Source of the DNA: Tannerellaceae bacterium
GTDB lineage: Bacteria > Bacteroidota > Bacteroidia > Bacteroidales > Tannerellaceae
Direction: 5' to 3'
NCBI GenBank assembly: GCA_031273385.1
Contig: JAISRY010000048.1
Location: forward strand, 1-14,921
Length of the DNA stretch: 14,921 nt
Shown here: positions 9,201 through 14,921 of the stretch, piece by piece
Layout of the letters: every line of letters starts with the position of its first letter
Position numbering within the stretch: the stretch's first letter is position 1
Made by a program: the position numbers and the translations under genes
Notes under the pieces: generated by a model
Seen by the model: only the letters and a program-made list of their open reading frames with translations
The model's database searches: none
What the model was told of the DNA's origin: nothing

Positions 9201-9290
9201 CGTCCCCGATACATCCACATTCTGGGCGAACAGGGGAAGCAGCGCCTGGCAAAATAAAAACATGACTAAATCAAAAAGCCTTCTTCTCAT
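6225..9290 (-). CDS. SusC/RagA-family TonB-dependent outer-membrane transporter
   Basis: A 1021-residue SusC homologue. The signal peptide probably ends near Ala22/Gln23 (L-F-A-Q). A carboxypeptidase-D-regulatory-like domain covers about 26-97 (V-S-G-T-V-T-D-G). A TonB-box-like segment lies around 103-112 (L-D-Q-V-V-V-I-G-Y-G), and the plug runs from about 115 to 230, with L-Q-G-K-I-P-G-V at 143-150, Y-I-I-D-G at 180-184 and the hallmark L-K-D-A-A-A-A-A-I-Y-G-S at 203-214. The remainder is a 22-stranded barrel ending in aromatic/hydrophobic residues. It imports oligosaccharides using TonB/ExbBD energy. It lacks the N-terminal STN signalling domain of transporters controlled by sigma/anti-sigma pairs, which agrees with control by the neighbouring AraC-type regulator. 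First gene of the operon, with a near-perfect promoter upstream. Confidence 0.97.
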   Translation of the reverse strand: MRRRLFDLVMFLFCQALLPLFAQNVDVSGTVTDGSTHEPLSGVAVQIKGKTVGVITDFDGKYAIGVDKGDVLVFSLLGMKRVEREATPGIPMHIVMEEDNVMLDQVVVIGYGTVKKSHLSGAVSSITGKELNGEVATNVGTALQGKIPGVSVATSSGDPNGSMTINIRGISSLSNNNPLYIIDGAFGEIGLVDPNDIASIEVLKDAAAAAIYGSRSAGGVVIITTKTGRKETPSQLSMNVFTGFSSTPKKLNVFNGNEYSRFARYYNLPADGYGSEPGAVEFMGKGTDWQDVMLRTAMTYKVNANLSGGSKTGTNSVSVGYLNKDGIIRNTGHESYNIRLKSDYSFFNNRLTVGESMILKLSKGHGWIYENSIYNFLQFPTVIPVYDETNPTGWGTSNNINSPNPLAETILFDRKDESTKIFLNAYVQAEILKGLAYKFNVGIRRDHGTGRFYTDAYDLGTYGKNEKPDLEESSSTFQSWVLENTLNYDRTFGKHSLSLLAGYSAQKDRYWDMSGSNQDLSPFIYTMTGNVTTMKASSAVYDLALVSQFGRVMYSYDNRYLLSASIRRDGSSRFKSGHQYGLFPSVSFGWNIHQERFFSSLQQVFDQLKLRLSYGKLGNQEINDFYPTLSVVSGGMNYLQGGNIWFGQLPYVNAVSPANLTWESTKTYNAGLDIGFWNGGLTLTADVYMKNTDDVLLPVPLANSEGIGGFSIKNAGQVRNAGFELAVNHRGKLSKEFNYYIGANVATEKNKVTKITLGGNQMVVSGYNAHAAGGQGINMFRQGYPIAYFNLIETDGLFRSQEEIEKYRDKNGKLIQPGAQIGDIRYKDWNGDGAINTDDQHSVGSPFPDFTFGLRLGGDWKGIDFNLFFDGMSGNKIYNYPRYILESGNYSGNYSTKLADSWRPDHQDTDVPRFSKTDGADNKWAYSDRWLEDGSYLRLKTLDIGYSLPAKWLKTVKLEKVRIYTSMENLFTLTRYSGYSPDLGESGVGLSGMSYNVFSRGIDQGRYPLPRTISFGIQVNL

Positions 9291-9352
9291 AGAATATATA
9301 TTTAGATTCGTACATAATTAACAATACCTATTTAGTAAATTTTAAAACAACC

Positions 9353-9378
9353 GCAAAGCTATGGCGAAATAGCTATGC
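9353..9378. promoter_or_regulatory. Candidate operator: overlapping direct repeat and dyad in the susC promoter
   Basis: The plus-strand heptamer AGCTATG occurs at 9357-9363 and again at 9371-9377, exactly 14 bp apart. The same bases form a 10-bp inverted repeat (9353-9362 with 9369-9378, nine of ten matching, 6-bp spacer). It covers the -7 element and half of the promoter spacer, where a bound regulator would strongly affect initiation. The AraC-type regulator encoded just upstream is the obvious candidate. On the minus strand a T-rich stretch follows, so a weak terminator for the regulator gene is an alternative reading. Confidence 0.45.
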
Positions 9379-9385
9379 AAACAAA
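9354..9385 (-). promoter_or_regulatory. Promoter of the SusC/SusD/GH30 operon
   Basis: On the minus strand, TTTG at 9385-9382 is followed by exactly 20 bases and then TAGCTTTG at 9361-9354, a full match to the Bacteroidetes primary-sigma consensus. Transcription would start near 9348 and leave a leader of about 55-60 bases before the ATG at 9290. Confidence 0.75.
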
Positions 9386-9421
9386 TAGTATCTTAACGCA
9401 TGATAATACTATCTTTGCTAT

Positions 9422-10291
9422 TCAGATCAAAATACGTTTATAGGCGTAGTTTTCCCGGAATGTTTTGGGTGTACATTTCTTCTTTTTCAGGAAAAGCCTG
9501 TTGAAGTTGGAGAGGTTATTGAAGCCACATTCATAGCAGATTTCGGATATGTTCCGCGTCGTGCTGATCAGCAATCCGGCAGCATGGCCGAGCCGGATAT
9601 CATTCAGCATGTCGACGAAACTCTTTCCCGTACTTTTCTTTATAAAGCGGCAGAACGCCACTTCCGTCATGCCGGTCATGCCGGCGACGTCGGCCAGCCG
9701 GATATCCCCGCGGGAGTAATTTTCTTCTATATAGGCGTATACCTTCTCTATCCGCCGGCTTTCAATGGGGCAGGTCAGCCCGTTCATGCTGCTGCTGGAC
9801 AGAATCCGGTAGTCCGGGTCTAAAGAGAGGTCGTGCAGGATATGGATCAGCTCCAGCACGGAGGAGATCTCCTGGCTATTCTCGCTCAAGCGCTCCAGGC
9901 GGGGCTTCACTTTCCTGATCATACTTTCGGAAAAGGTGACCCCTCTTTGCGCGTTCCGCAACAGCTTTTCTGTCGATTTGAACGCATTTTTGCTCAATAA
10001 ACTTTCGCTTAACAGGTTGGGATGGAACTGAAAGGTGATCTCCCTGATCTCTTCCGATTGGCATTGGTGGTCGACCCAGGCATGTTCAAGTTCGGCTCCC
10101 GTGATCAGCGTCAGGTCCAGGTCGCCGATCGTTTCCACGCTGTCGCCGACGATACGCTGCACGCCTTTTGCGTTTTCCACAAAGTTCAATTCATATTCCG
10201 TATGGATATGCACAGGGAAAGTAAACCGTTTCTTTACCCTCGAAAAAACCATAAAGCAATCTGCATCTGTCAAAGGAGTAATTTCTCTCAT
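9422..10291 (-). CDS. AraC-family transcriptional regulator with cupin-type sensor domain
   Basis: A 289-residue soluble regulator. The N-terminal half looks like an AraC-type cupin sensor: H-I-H-x-E-Y-E-L at 28-35 (the family's H-x-H-x-x-x-E-L-like strand) and E-H-A-W at 69-72. The C-terminal 105 residues carry two helix-turn-helix motifs: the first around 197-220 (I-R-L-A-D-V-A-G-M-T-G-M), the second around 245-270, with I-S-E-I-C-Y-E-C-G-F at 248-257 and the classical F-x-R-x-F-x-K-K-K near 263-272, ending in T-P-K-T-F-R. Such proteins bind a small sugar or signal and activate transcription. The gene is upstream of and parallel to susC with a 131-bp gap, so it most likely controls the PUL. 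An AraC-type switch is less usual for PULs than hybrid two-component or ECF-sigma control. No clear promoter is seen in front of it. Confidence 0.93.
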   Translation of the reverse strand: MREITPLTDADCFMVFSRVKKRFTFPVHIHTEYELNFVENAKGVQRIVGDSVETIGDLDLTLITGAELEHAWVDHQCQSEEIREITFQFHPNLLSESLLSKNAFKSTEKLLRNAQRGVTFSESMIRKVKPRLERLSENSQEISSVLELIHILHDLSLDPDYRILSSSSMNGLTCPIESRRIEKVYAYIEENYSRGDIRLADVAGMTGMTEVAFCRFIKKSTGKSFVDMLNDIRLGHAAGLLISTTRNISEICYECGFNNLSNFNRLFLKKKKCTPKTFRENYAYKRILI

Positions 10292-10372
10292 AATATTTTA
10301 CCTAAAAATGTGACGAGTCAGGCTTGGGGTTAGACGGGCTATTTCATCATAGCCTCCCTGTCGATTGGAGTG

Positions 10373-10426
10373 AAGAGGCGCGATACGCAGGGTATCTTTC
10401 CGAACGCGTGGCGTATCGCGCCTCTT
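10373..10426. terminator. 16-bp perfect inverted repeat between secDF and the araC-type gene
   Basis: Positions 10373-10388 and 10411-10426 are perfect reverse complements over 16 bp, GC-rich, with a 22-nt loop. It begins 18 bp after the secDF stop. On the minus strand the stem is followed by CACTCC rather than a T-run, so it is not a textbook terminator for secDF; T-rich sequence lies on the plus-strand side. It may still stabilise or end the secDF transcript. Its perfection and location make a 3'-end role the simplest reading. Confidence 0.6.
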
Positions 10427-10443
10427 TAATCTCTTTTCGGTTT

Positions 10444-13400
10444 TTATTTCTTCTCTGCTATCGCTTTTTTGTTGATCTTCCTTTTCTGGATTTCGTAGGC
10501 GATAGGCGTGGCGACAAAGAGCGTCGCATAAGTACCGACCACAATACCCAACAGGATGGCGAACGTAAAGCTGCGGATCGTACTGCCACCTAAAATAAAG
10601 ATACACAGCACGACGACCAACGTCGTCAATGACGTATTGAATGTACGTGATAACGTAGAATTTAACGCATCGTTGATCACCTGGTAACGATCCCGTTTGG
10701 GATACAGCCCGATCGTCTCGCGGATACGGTCGAATACCACCACCGTATCGTTGATCGAGTACCCGATGATGGTCAGGATAGCCGCGATAAACGTCTGGTC
10801 GATCTCCATCGAGAACGGCAGGATTTTCCAAAGCAACGAGTAGAAGGCGATGATGCATAACGTCGTGACGAAAACGGAAAGAAGCGTACCCGCAGAGAAT
10901 GCGATATCCCTGAAACGTACCAGGATATAGACCGCCATACAGATCATGGCGAAGATGACCGCCAGGATAGCGCTGTTCTTAATATCGTCCGCCATACTCG
11001 GCCCCACTTTCTGGGAACTTTTGATAAACTGATCCGTAAAGCTGTCCAATGTCGTTCCGGCGGGAAGAAGCGTCTTCAGCCCCTCAAACAGTTTGGATTC
11101 AATCTCCTCGTCGACAGACGGATCCGAATCCGTTATCTTATAGTTCGTGGAGATACGTACCTGATCCTGCGAAGTGATGGTGATTACGCTGACCGCACCC
11201 TCCAACTGTTCGTCCAACAGGTCGCGGACTTCAGCCGTGTTGACCTCCTGCTGGAAACGGACGATATAATTGCGTCCGCCCGTAAAGTCGATCCCGTTAT
11301 TCAACCCCACCGTCGACAACGACAGGGCGCCGATCACGATGATGGCTAAAGGGATGAGATACCCCACTTTACGCATACCGAGGAAATTCACTTTCGGGTT
11401 CGTCAACAGGTCTTTGCTGATCGAGGTGGTAAAGGTGACATGTTTCAGTTTGTCTTTGGCCAGCAACGCTTCGTAAACGATACGGGTCAGGAAGACAGCC
11501 GTCAGGAACGAAGCGACCAACCCGATGATCATCGTCGTGGCAAAACCGCGGATAGGGCCGGTGCCGAAATAGAATAAAACAACGCCGGTGATAATGGAGG
11601 TCAGGTTCGAGTCGAAGATGGCCGAAAAAGCGTTACTGTACCCATCGGCAATCGCTTTGGCTAATCCTTTACCTGCACGAAGTTCCTCTTTCGTACGCTC
11701 ATAGATCAACACGTTCGCATCCACCGCCATACCCAGCGTCAGCACCATACCGGCAATACCGGGCAGGGTCAACACCGCCTGGAAAGAGGCGAGTACGCCC
11801 ATGATGAAAAAGATATTCATAATCAGTGCGCAGTTGGCGATCAAACCGGGGATCAACCCGTATGCGACGCACATGTAAATCATCAACAAAACCAGGGCCA
11901 GGATAAACGAGATAACGCCGGCGTTGATCGCCTCCTGCCCCAACGAGGGGCCGACGACATCTTCCTGTACGATATTGATCGAAGCGGCCATCTTGCCCGA
12001 CTTCAACACGTTGGCCAAGTCCTTGGCCTCTTCCGGCGTAAACGACCCCGTAATCTGGGAACGCCCTCCCGTAATCTCGTCATTGACGCGGGGAGCGGAG
12101 TAGACCATGTCGTCCAGGATAATGGCGACCGACTTTCCGATGTTCTCTTTTGTCAGGCGCGCCCATGCTTTCGCACCCTCGGCGTTCATCGTCATGCTGA
12201 CCTGCTGCTCCGAGCGGCCGGGCGTTTGTGAGAAGTCGGCCGTAGCGTCGGTGACCACATCGCCACCCAAGGCAGGGGTTCCATCACGGTTTGTCACCTT
12301 GATGGCATATAACTGGAAAAACTGTTCCTTTTCGTCAATCGCCTTAACGCCCCATTTCAGGGAGAGGTTGCGGGGCAACAGTTCTTTCACCTGCTTCATA
12401 TTCAGGTACTCGTCAATCTTCACGATATCTTTCACATTGGCGACGCCGACGATAGCGCCCGGAGCGATCTGCCCATTGTACTGGCTGACCTGCAACAGGG
12501 CGAACAGGGGATGTTGTTTGGCGAACTCCTCAAAAGAGGGGCCTGCCTGTTTATCAATGGATTCCGAACCGATCTGCGCCAACAGGGAGTCGGCATCGTT
12601 CGTAGCCGCCACTTCCGCAGCCTCAGCCGGTTTTTCCGCCGCCGCTTCGCCTGCGCCGTCGGGTTGTTCCTCTACGGCCGGGGCGAGAAGCGTAGCCAGC
12701 AGGTTATCCGCGCCGACGAGCTGCTGATAAATCTCGGACAACTCATACGTTTCCCAAAATTCAAGGTTCGCACTGCCCTGAAGCAGCTTACGGACACGTT
12801 CCGGCTCTTTCACCCCGGGAAGTTCGACCAGTATACGTCCGGCCGTTTCCAGCCGCTGGATGTTGGGGGAGACGACGCCAAAACGGTCTATACGCGTGCG
12901 CAAGACATTAAAAGAGTTGTCGATGGCGCTCTTCAGCTCGTCTTTCAGGACGGCAACCACCTGGGCATCCGTAAACTGGGGGGTGATTTTCTCTTTTAAT
13001 TCAAATGTGCTGAAAATGGCGGACAGGCGGGCGCCGTCGTCCAGCTTCTTATACTCTTCGGCAAACAGGTCGATAAAATCCCGCTGGCTGGTCGCCTGAC
13101 GGGTATAAGCCAACTCCAATGCCTTATTGAAGTTTTCGTCCTGGTTATTGTTTGAAAGCGAACGGATCACATCGGCCACGTTCAATTCAAGAACAACGTT
13201 CATACCACCCTTTAGGTCAAGGCCTAAAGTCACTTCCATTTCACGGCATTGTTTAAGAGTGTACCCCAGCCATACTTTCTGGGTAGACAGCGAATCCAGA
13301 TAGGCGCTCTCTTTCACAGCATCTCCTGCGGCGTACTTGGCGGCTTGCCTGTTGTAATGTCCGGTAACAAAAGAGAAGGACAAATAGAACAGGCAAACAA

Positions 13401-13446
13401 GCGTAAGCAGTACCGCGAAGATCTTTACAAATCCTTTGTTTTGCAT
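10444..13446 (-). CDS. secDF: Protein translocase subunit SecDF (fused SecD-SecF)
   Basis: A 1000-residue fusion of SecD and SecF, the normal arrangement in Bacteroidetes, aiding late steps of Sec export with proton motive force. The SecD half has a first membrane helix at 7-27, L-G-L-D-L-K-G-G-M at 74-82, periplasmic P1 segments including T-R-I-D-R-F-G at 184-190, V-G-P-S-L-G at 498-503, and T-L-G-M-A-V-D-A-N-V-L-I-Y-E-R at 570-584 with the conserved Asp576. The SecF half has N-G-I-D-F-T-G-G at 717-724 and I-G-Y-S-I-N-D-T-V-V-V-F-D-R at 894-907 (Asp900 and Asp906). About 12 membrane helices are visible. A low-complexity Ala/Glu/Pro segment at about 256-285 sits inside the periplasmic domain. 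A -7 element lies 42 bp ahead of the ATG. Housekeeping gene, probably monocistronic. Confidence 0.97.
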   Translation of the reverse strand: MQNKGFVKIFAVLLTLVCLFYLSFSFVTGHYNRQAAKYAAGDAVKESAYLDSLSTQKVWLGYTLKQCREMEVTLGLDLKGGMNVVLELNVADVIRSLSNNNQDENFNKALELAYTRQATSQRDFIDLFAEEYKKLDDGARLSAIFSTFELKEKITPQFTDAQVVAVLKDELKSAIDNSFNVLRTRIDRFGVVSPNIQRLETAGRILVELPGVKEPERVRKLLQGSANLEFWETYELSEIYQQLVGADNLLATLLAPAVEEQPDGAGEAAAEKPAEAAEVAATNDADSLLAQIGSESIDKQAGPSFEEFAKQHPLFALLQVSQYNGQIAPGAIVGVANVKDIVKIDEYLNMKQVKELLPRNLSLKWGVKAIDEKEQFFQLYAIKVTNRDGTPALGGDVVTDATADFSQTPGRSEQQVSMTMNAEGAKAWARLTKENIGKSVAIILDDMVYSAPRVNDEITGGRSQITGSFTPEEAKDLANVLKSGKMAASINIVQEDVVGPSLGQEAINAGVISFILALVLLMIYMCVAYGLIPGLIANCALIMNIFFIMGVLASFQAVLTLPGIAGMVLTLGMAVDANVLIYERTKEELRAGKGLAKAIADGYSNAFSAIFDSNLTSIITGVVLFYFGTGPIRGFATTMIIGLVASFLTAVFLTRIVYEALLAKDKLKHVTFTTSISKDLLTNPKVNFLGMRKVGYLIPLAIIVIGALSLSTVGLNNGIDFTGGRNYIVRFQQEVNTAEVRDLLDEQLEGAVSVITITSQDQVRISTNYKITDSDPSVDEEIESKLFEGLKTLLPAGTTLDSFTDQFIKSSQKVGPSMADDIKNSAILAVIFAMICMAVYILVRFRDIAFSAGTLLSVFVTTLCIIAFYSLLWKILPFSMEIDQTFIAAILTIIGYSINDTVVVFDRIRETIGLYPKRDRYQVINDALNSTLSRTFNTSLTTLVVVLCIFILGGSTIRSFTFAILLGIVVGTYATLFVATPIAYEIQKRKINKKAIAEKK

Positions 13447-13487
13447 TTGAATCCTATATTTATAATTTAATTTGTTTTCACAGGGTG

Positions 13488-13495
13488 CAAATATA
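13488..13495 (-). promoter_or_regulatory. -7 promoter element of secDF
   Basis: On the minus strand TATATTTG at 13495-13488 fits TAnnTTTG exactly, 42 bp before the secDF start. A TTG at 13513-13511 is only 15 bp upstream, shorter than the usual 19-21, so the -33 element is uncertain. Confidence 0.55.
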
Positions 13496-13808
13496 GACTT
13501 TTTTTCTTTTCAAAAGCGTAAATGCACGAAGAAACTAATGAAATTTCACGATTTAGTCGCTCACACTGTCCCAACGCCCCTCTCTTTCCGAAATATCCCC
13601 CTGAAAACAAACCGTTTGTCTTCAATAGTAGAGGGCGGCAAAATAAAAACGGATCACCCTACACTTGAAAATACAATTTGTCAGCAAAAACGCCTGCACT
13701 GGAATTTTCAGGATGAGCGATGGTCAAAATAATCAAAATGTCAGAATCAGAATTTTCAGGATTGATATTTCGGTGACACCCAGTGTAATAAAGTAACGCA
13801 CGGGGTAC

Positions 13809-13995
13809 AAAAAGTGGTGTTCGTCATTAGAAACGCCGTAGGTGTTCAACCCACTGCGGGGTTGGGGATGTGCCATAATGCCGGTTTTCTATTGATAGGC
13901 AAGTCCTACGGGCTTATCTATGGATAGCACAATCGCCGTCATTTCCCTTTTTGATAAACTTGTTTATTGGGCACTCGCAATAACACCACCTTTTT
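13809..13995. repeat. Inverted-repeat-bounded, internally structured non-coding segment
   Basis: The 13 bases at 13809-13821 are the reverse complement of 13982-13995 apart from one extra base in the right copy. Between them are a hairpin CAACCC 13847-13852 with GGGTTG 13859-13864 (6-nt loop), and a second one GATAGGC 13894-13900 with GCTTATC 13912-13918 (one G-T wobble), which has an alternative inner stem (AAGTCC with GGGCTT). The layout fits a small MITE-like repeat or a structured RNA. No target-site duplication or promoter was found. Function unknown. Confidence 0.45.
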
Positions 13996-14175
13996 CAGGC
14001 GATTATGATTCGTCGTCATTATAAGCGAAGGTAATGAGGTTATGAAGACGGGATACAACATGCTGCTATTGAGGTTTTTCGTTTATTGAATTAGGTGAAA
14101 ATGAGGTTTATTAATGCCCGTCAAAGGCGAATCCGCGTATGCGACCAAATGCATTACCACACTCTCTTGCCTCCG

Positions 14176-14192
14176 ATCGCAGGCAAACCTGT
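14176..14192. repeat. Second copy of the 17-bp dispersed sequence
   Basis: It is the exact reverse complement of 143-159. It takes part in a local hairpin, TTGCCT at 14167-14172 with AGGCAA at 14181-14186. Length and intergenic location at both ends of the window make a shared small repeat more likely than chance, but only two copies are visible. Confidence 0.45.
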
Positions 14193-14355
14193 TTTTACTG
14201 TGCCCAACTTCCGAATACGACAGGCGCATACCCGAAGAGAAAAGTTAAACAAATATTTAACATTATTTATATGGTTTGGCGCAAAAAAAGAATCGAAAAG
14301 ACATGGTTTGTCATAGTTTATCTATATTTTTACATCCAAAATAAAGTCAAAAGTT

Positions 14356-14577
14356 ATGTCAAAAGTATTTAAGCTAACCCCTAAGCGCATAAAAAGGACA
14401 AACGGAACGGTACTAACGCCCGATATGACGATAACCGTAACAACCATGCAGCACACCAGCGACCCTTTCTACAACGGCGCAAAGGAAATCAAAGAAATGT
14501 ACATGCGAATATATTCCTTTGACTATCAAAAAGCATGTTGTAACAAGAATGATTTTGAGTTTAGAAAATTGGATTAA
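14356..14577 (+). CDS. Small conserved-looking hypothetical protein (73 aa)
   Basis: A 73-residue, mostly basic protein with no signal peptide or membrane helix. The N-terminus (K-L-T-P-K-R-I-K-R-T-N-G) is strongly positive; the centre has T-P-D-M-T-I-T-V-T-T, a likely beta strand, and the C-terminus has a helical N-G-A-K-E-I-K-E-M-Y-M-R segment and a C-C pair at 61-62. It reminds me of a small Bacteroidales family of unknown function, possibly the one catalogued as DUF6140; this is recollection, not a search result. The ATG is preceded by A-rich sequence instead of a Shine-Dalgarno motif, as is usual in the phylum. The next ORF begins 12 bp after its stop, so the two are probably co-transcribed. 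Opposite strand and lower GC compared with everything to its left suggest an accessory cassette. No function assigned. Confidence 0.7.
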   Translation: MSKVFKLTPKRIKRTNGTVLTPDMTITVTTMQHTSDPFYNGAKEIKEMYMRIYSFDYQKACCNKNDFEFRKLD

Positions 14578-14589
14578 AAACATATTATC

Positions 14590-14921
14590 ATGAAAAAGAA
14601 CAAAGTTTTATTGCTTACTGTTGCAATCGTAGTGGTTCTCGTTTGTATTATTTTATTTTTAATTTCTGTAAGGCAATTTCCCAATGGGCTTATGAGTACT
14701 GGCATGACAGCAATTATTAGTGCGGTACTTGGTGTTCTGCTGACGGTTTCCGTAACGCAGATTTTACTTGGACAGCAATCCAAGACAGAAGAAGAAAAGG
14801 ACAAAAACATAAAAGTATTTGAGAAAAAGCAAGAGATTTACCATCAATTTCTGGAAAAATTCAAAGAAATAATTCAAGATGGAGAAATAAAAATTGCGGA
14901 GGTAAAAGAAGATGGTACGAT
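14590..14921 (+). CDS. N-terminus of a two-helix membrane protein with coiled coil (partial)
   Basis: The frame runs off the right edge after 110 codons. Two hydrophobic segments, about 6-26 and 40-60, are joined by a short loop and followed by a highly charged, heptad-like region at about 65-97 (repeated E, K and I/L/F). The likely topology is a membrane hairpin with a long cytoplasmic C-terminal part, most of it missing. GC content is about 34%, well below the PUL genes. Starting 12 bp after the small ORF, it is probably in the same operon. I cannot name a family. Membrane-hairpin-plus-coiled-coil starts occur in sensors and in some phage-defence effectors, but nothing here proves either. 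The missing C-terminal domain would decide. Confidence 0.75.
   Translation, partial: MKKNKVLLLTVAIVVVLVCIILFLISVRQFPNGLMSTGMTAIISAVLGVLLTVSVTQILLGQQSKTEEEKDKNIKVFEKKQEIYHQFLEKFKEIIQDGEIKIAEVKEDGT

Larger units (their letters stand above)
13496..14355. other. 860-bp non-coding, structured region between secDF and the plus-strand ORFs
   Basis: No convincing ORF is present; a plus-strand frame at 13472-13732 overlaps the secDF promoter and has no recognisable features. Contents: a 13-bp direct repeat (13702-13714 and 13750-13762), an inverted-repeat-bounded segment (13809-13995) with internal hairpins, near-copies of CGTCATTA at 13822-13829 and 14014-14021 followed by similar bases, the 17-bp sequence shared with the left intergenic region (14176-14192), and a GTTAAA/TTTAAC hairpin at 14244-14261. 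TATGGTTTG at 14270-14278 is a possible -7 element, one base too long. The stretch becomes steadily AT-richer to the right. Confidence 0.6.

Noticed and set aside
9410..9417. TATCTTTG promoter-like element on the plus strand
   Set aside because: It fits the -7 consensus but has no -33 element at the right spacing and would only read into the araC-type gene in antisense.
13472..13732. Plus-strand frame of 86 codons upstream of secDF
   Set aside because: It overlaps the secDF promoter, has no sequence character of a protein and ends within a direct repeat.
14095..14372. Two overlapping plus-strand frames before the 73-aa ORF
   Set aside because: They overlap each other and the hairpins of the non-coding region, and their products show no domain-like pattern.

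Overview
The window looks like a chromosomal segment of a Bacteroidales bacterium (Bacteroides/Parabacteroides-like; species not resolvable by eye). The grounds are a SusC/SusD pair, lipoproteins with acidic sequence after the lipid cysteine, a single-chain SecD-SecF fusion, and several matches to the Bacteroidetes promoter pattern TTTG-N20-TAnnTTTG. All confidently recognised genes from 366 to 13446 are on the minus strand; the last two ORFs are on the plus strand.

Layout. Positions 1-81 hold the N-terminal edge of a minus-strand ORF (possible FecR-type anti-sigma factor) behind a promoter match. Positions 82-365 are non-coding and packed with small repeats and hairpins. A GPH-type sugar:cation symporter (366-1706) follows, cut off from the next unit by a strong terminator (1741-1794). 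A small polysaccharide-utilisation locus (PUL) reads right to left: AraC-family regulator (9422-10291), promoter with an overlapping repeat/dyad (9353-9385), SusC-like TonB-dependent porin (6225-9290), SusD-like binding lipoprotein (4581-6206), GH30 glycosidase lipoprotein (3014-4546) and a three-repeat Ig-like surface lipoprotein (1817-3001). Gaps of 12-34 bp point to one operon. The likely division of labour is: GH30 cuts a glycan at the surface, SusD and the Ig-like protein hold glycan, SusC imports oligosaccharide, and the symporter may move the final sugar across the inner membrane. The glycan cannot be read from sequence alone; beta-1,6-glucan is one possibility.

To the right is secDF (10444-13446), a housekeeping translocase gene ending near a 16-bp perfect inverted repeat. 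Positions 13496-14355 are non-coding and structured: direct repeats, an imperfect inverted repeat around 13809-13995, and a 17-bp sequence shared in inverted orientation with the left intergenic region. From about 14240 composition becomes AT-rich (about 34% GC from 14581 on). Two plus-strand ORFs follow, a 73-aa basic protein and a truncated two-helix membrane/coiled-coil protein, which look like the edge of an accessory island. This right-hand edge is the part most likely to belong to something undescribed; the rest is a fairly ordinary PUL next to a housekeeping gene.
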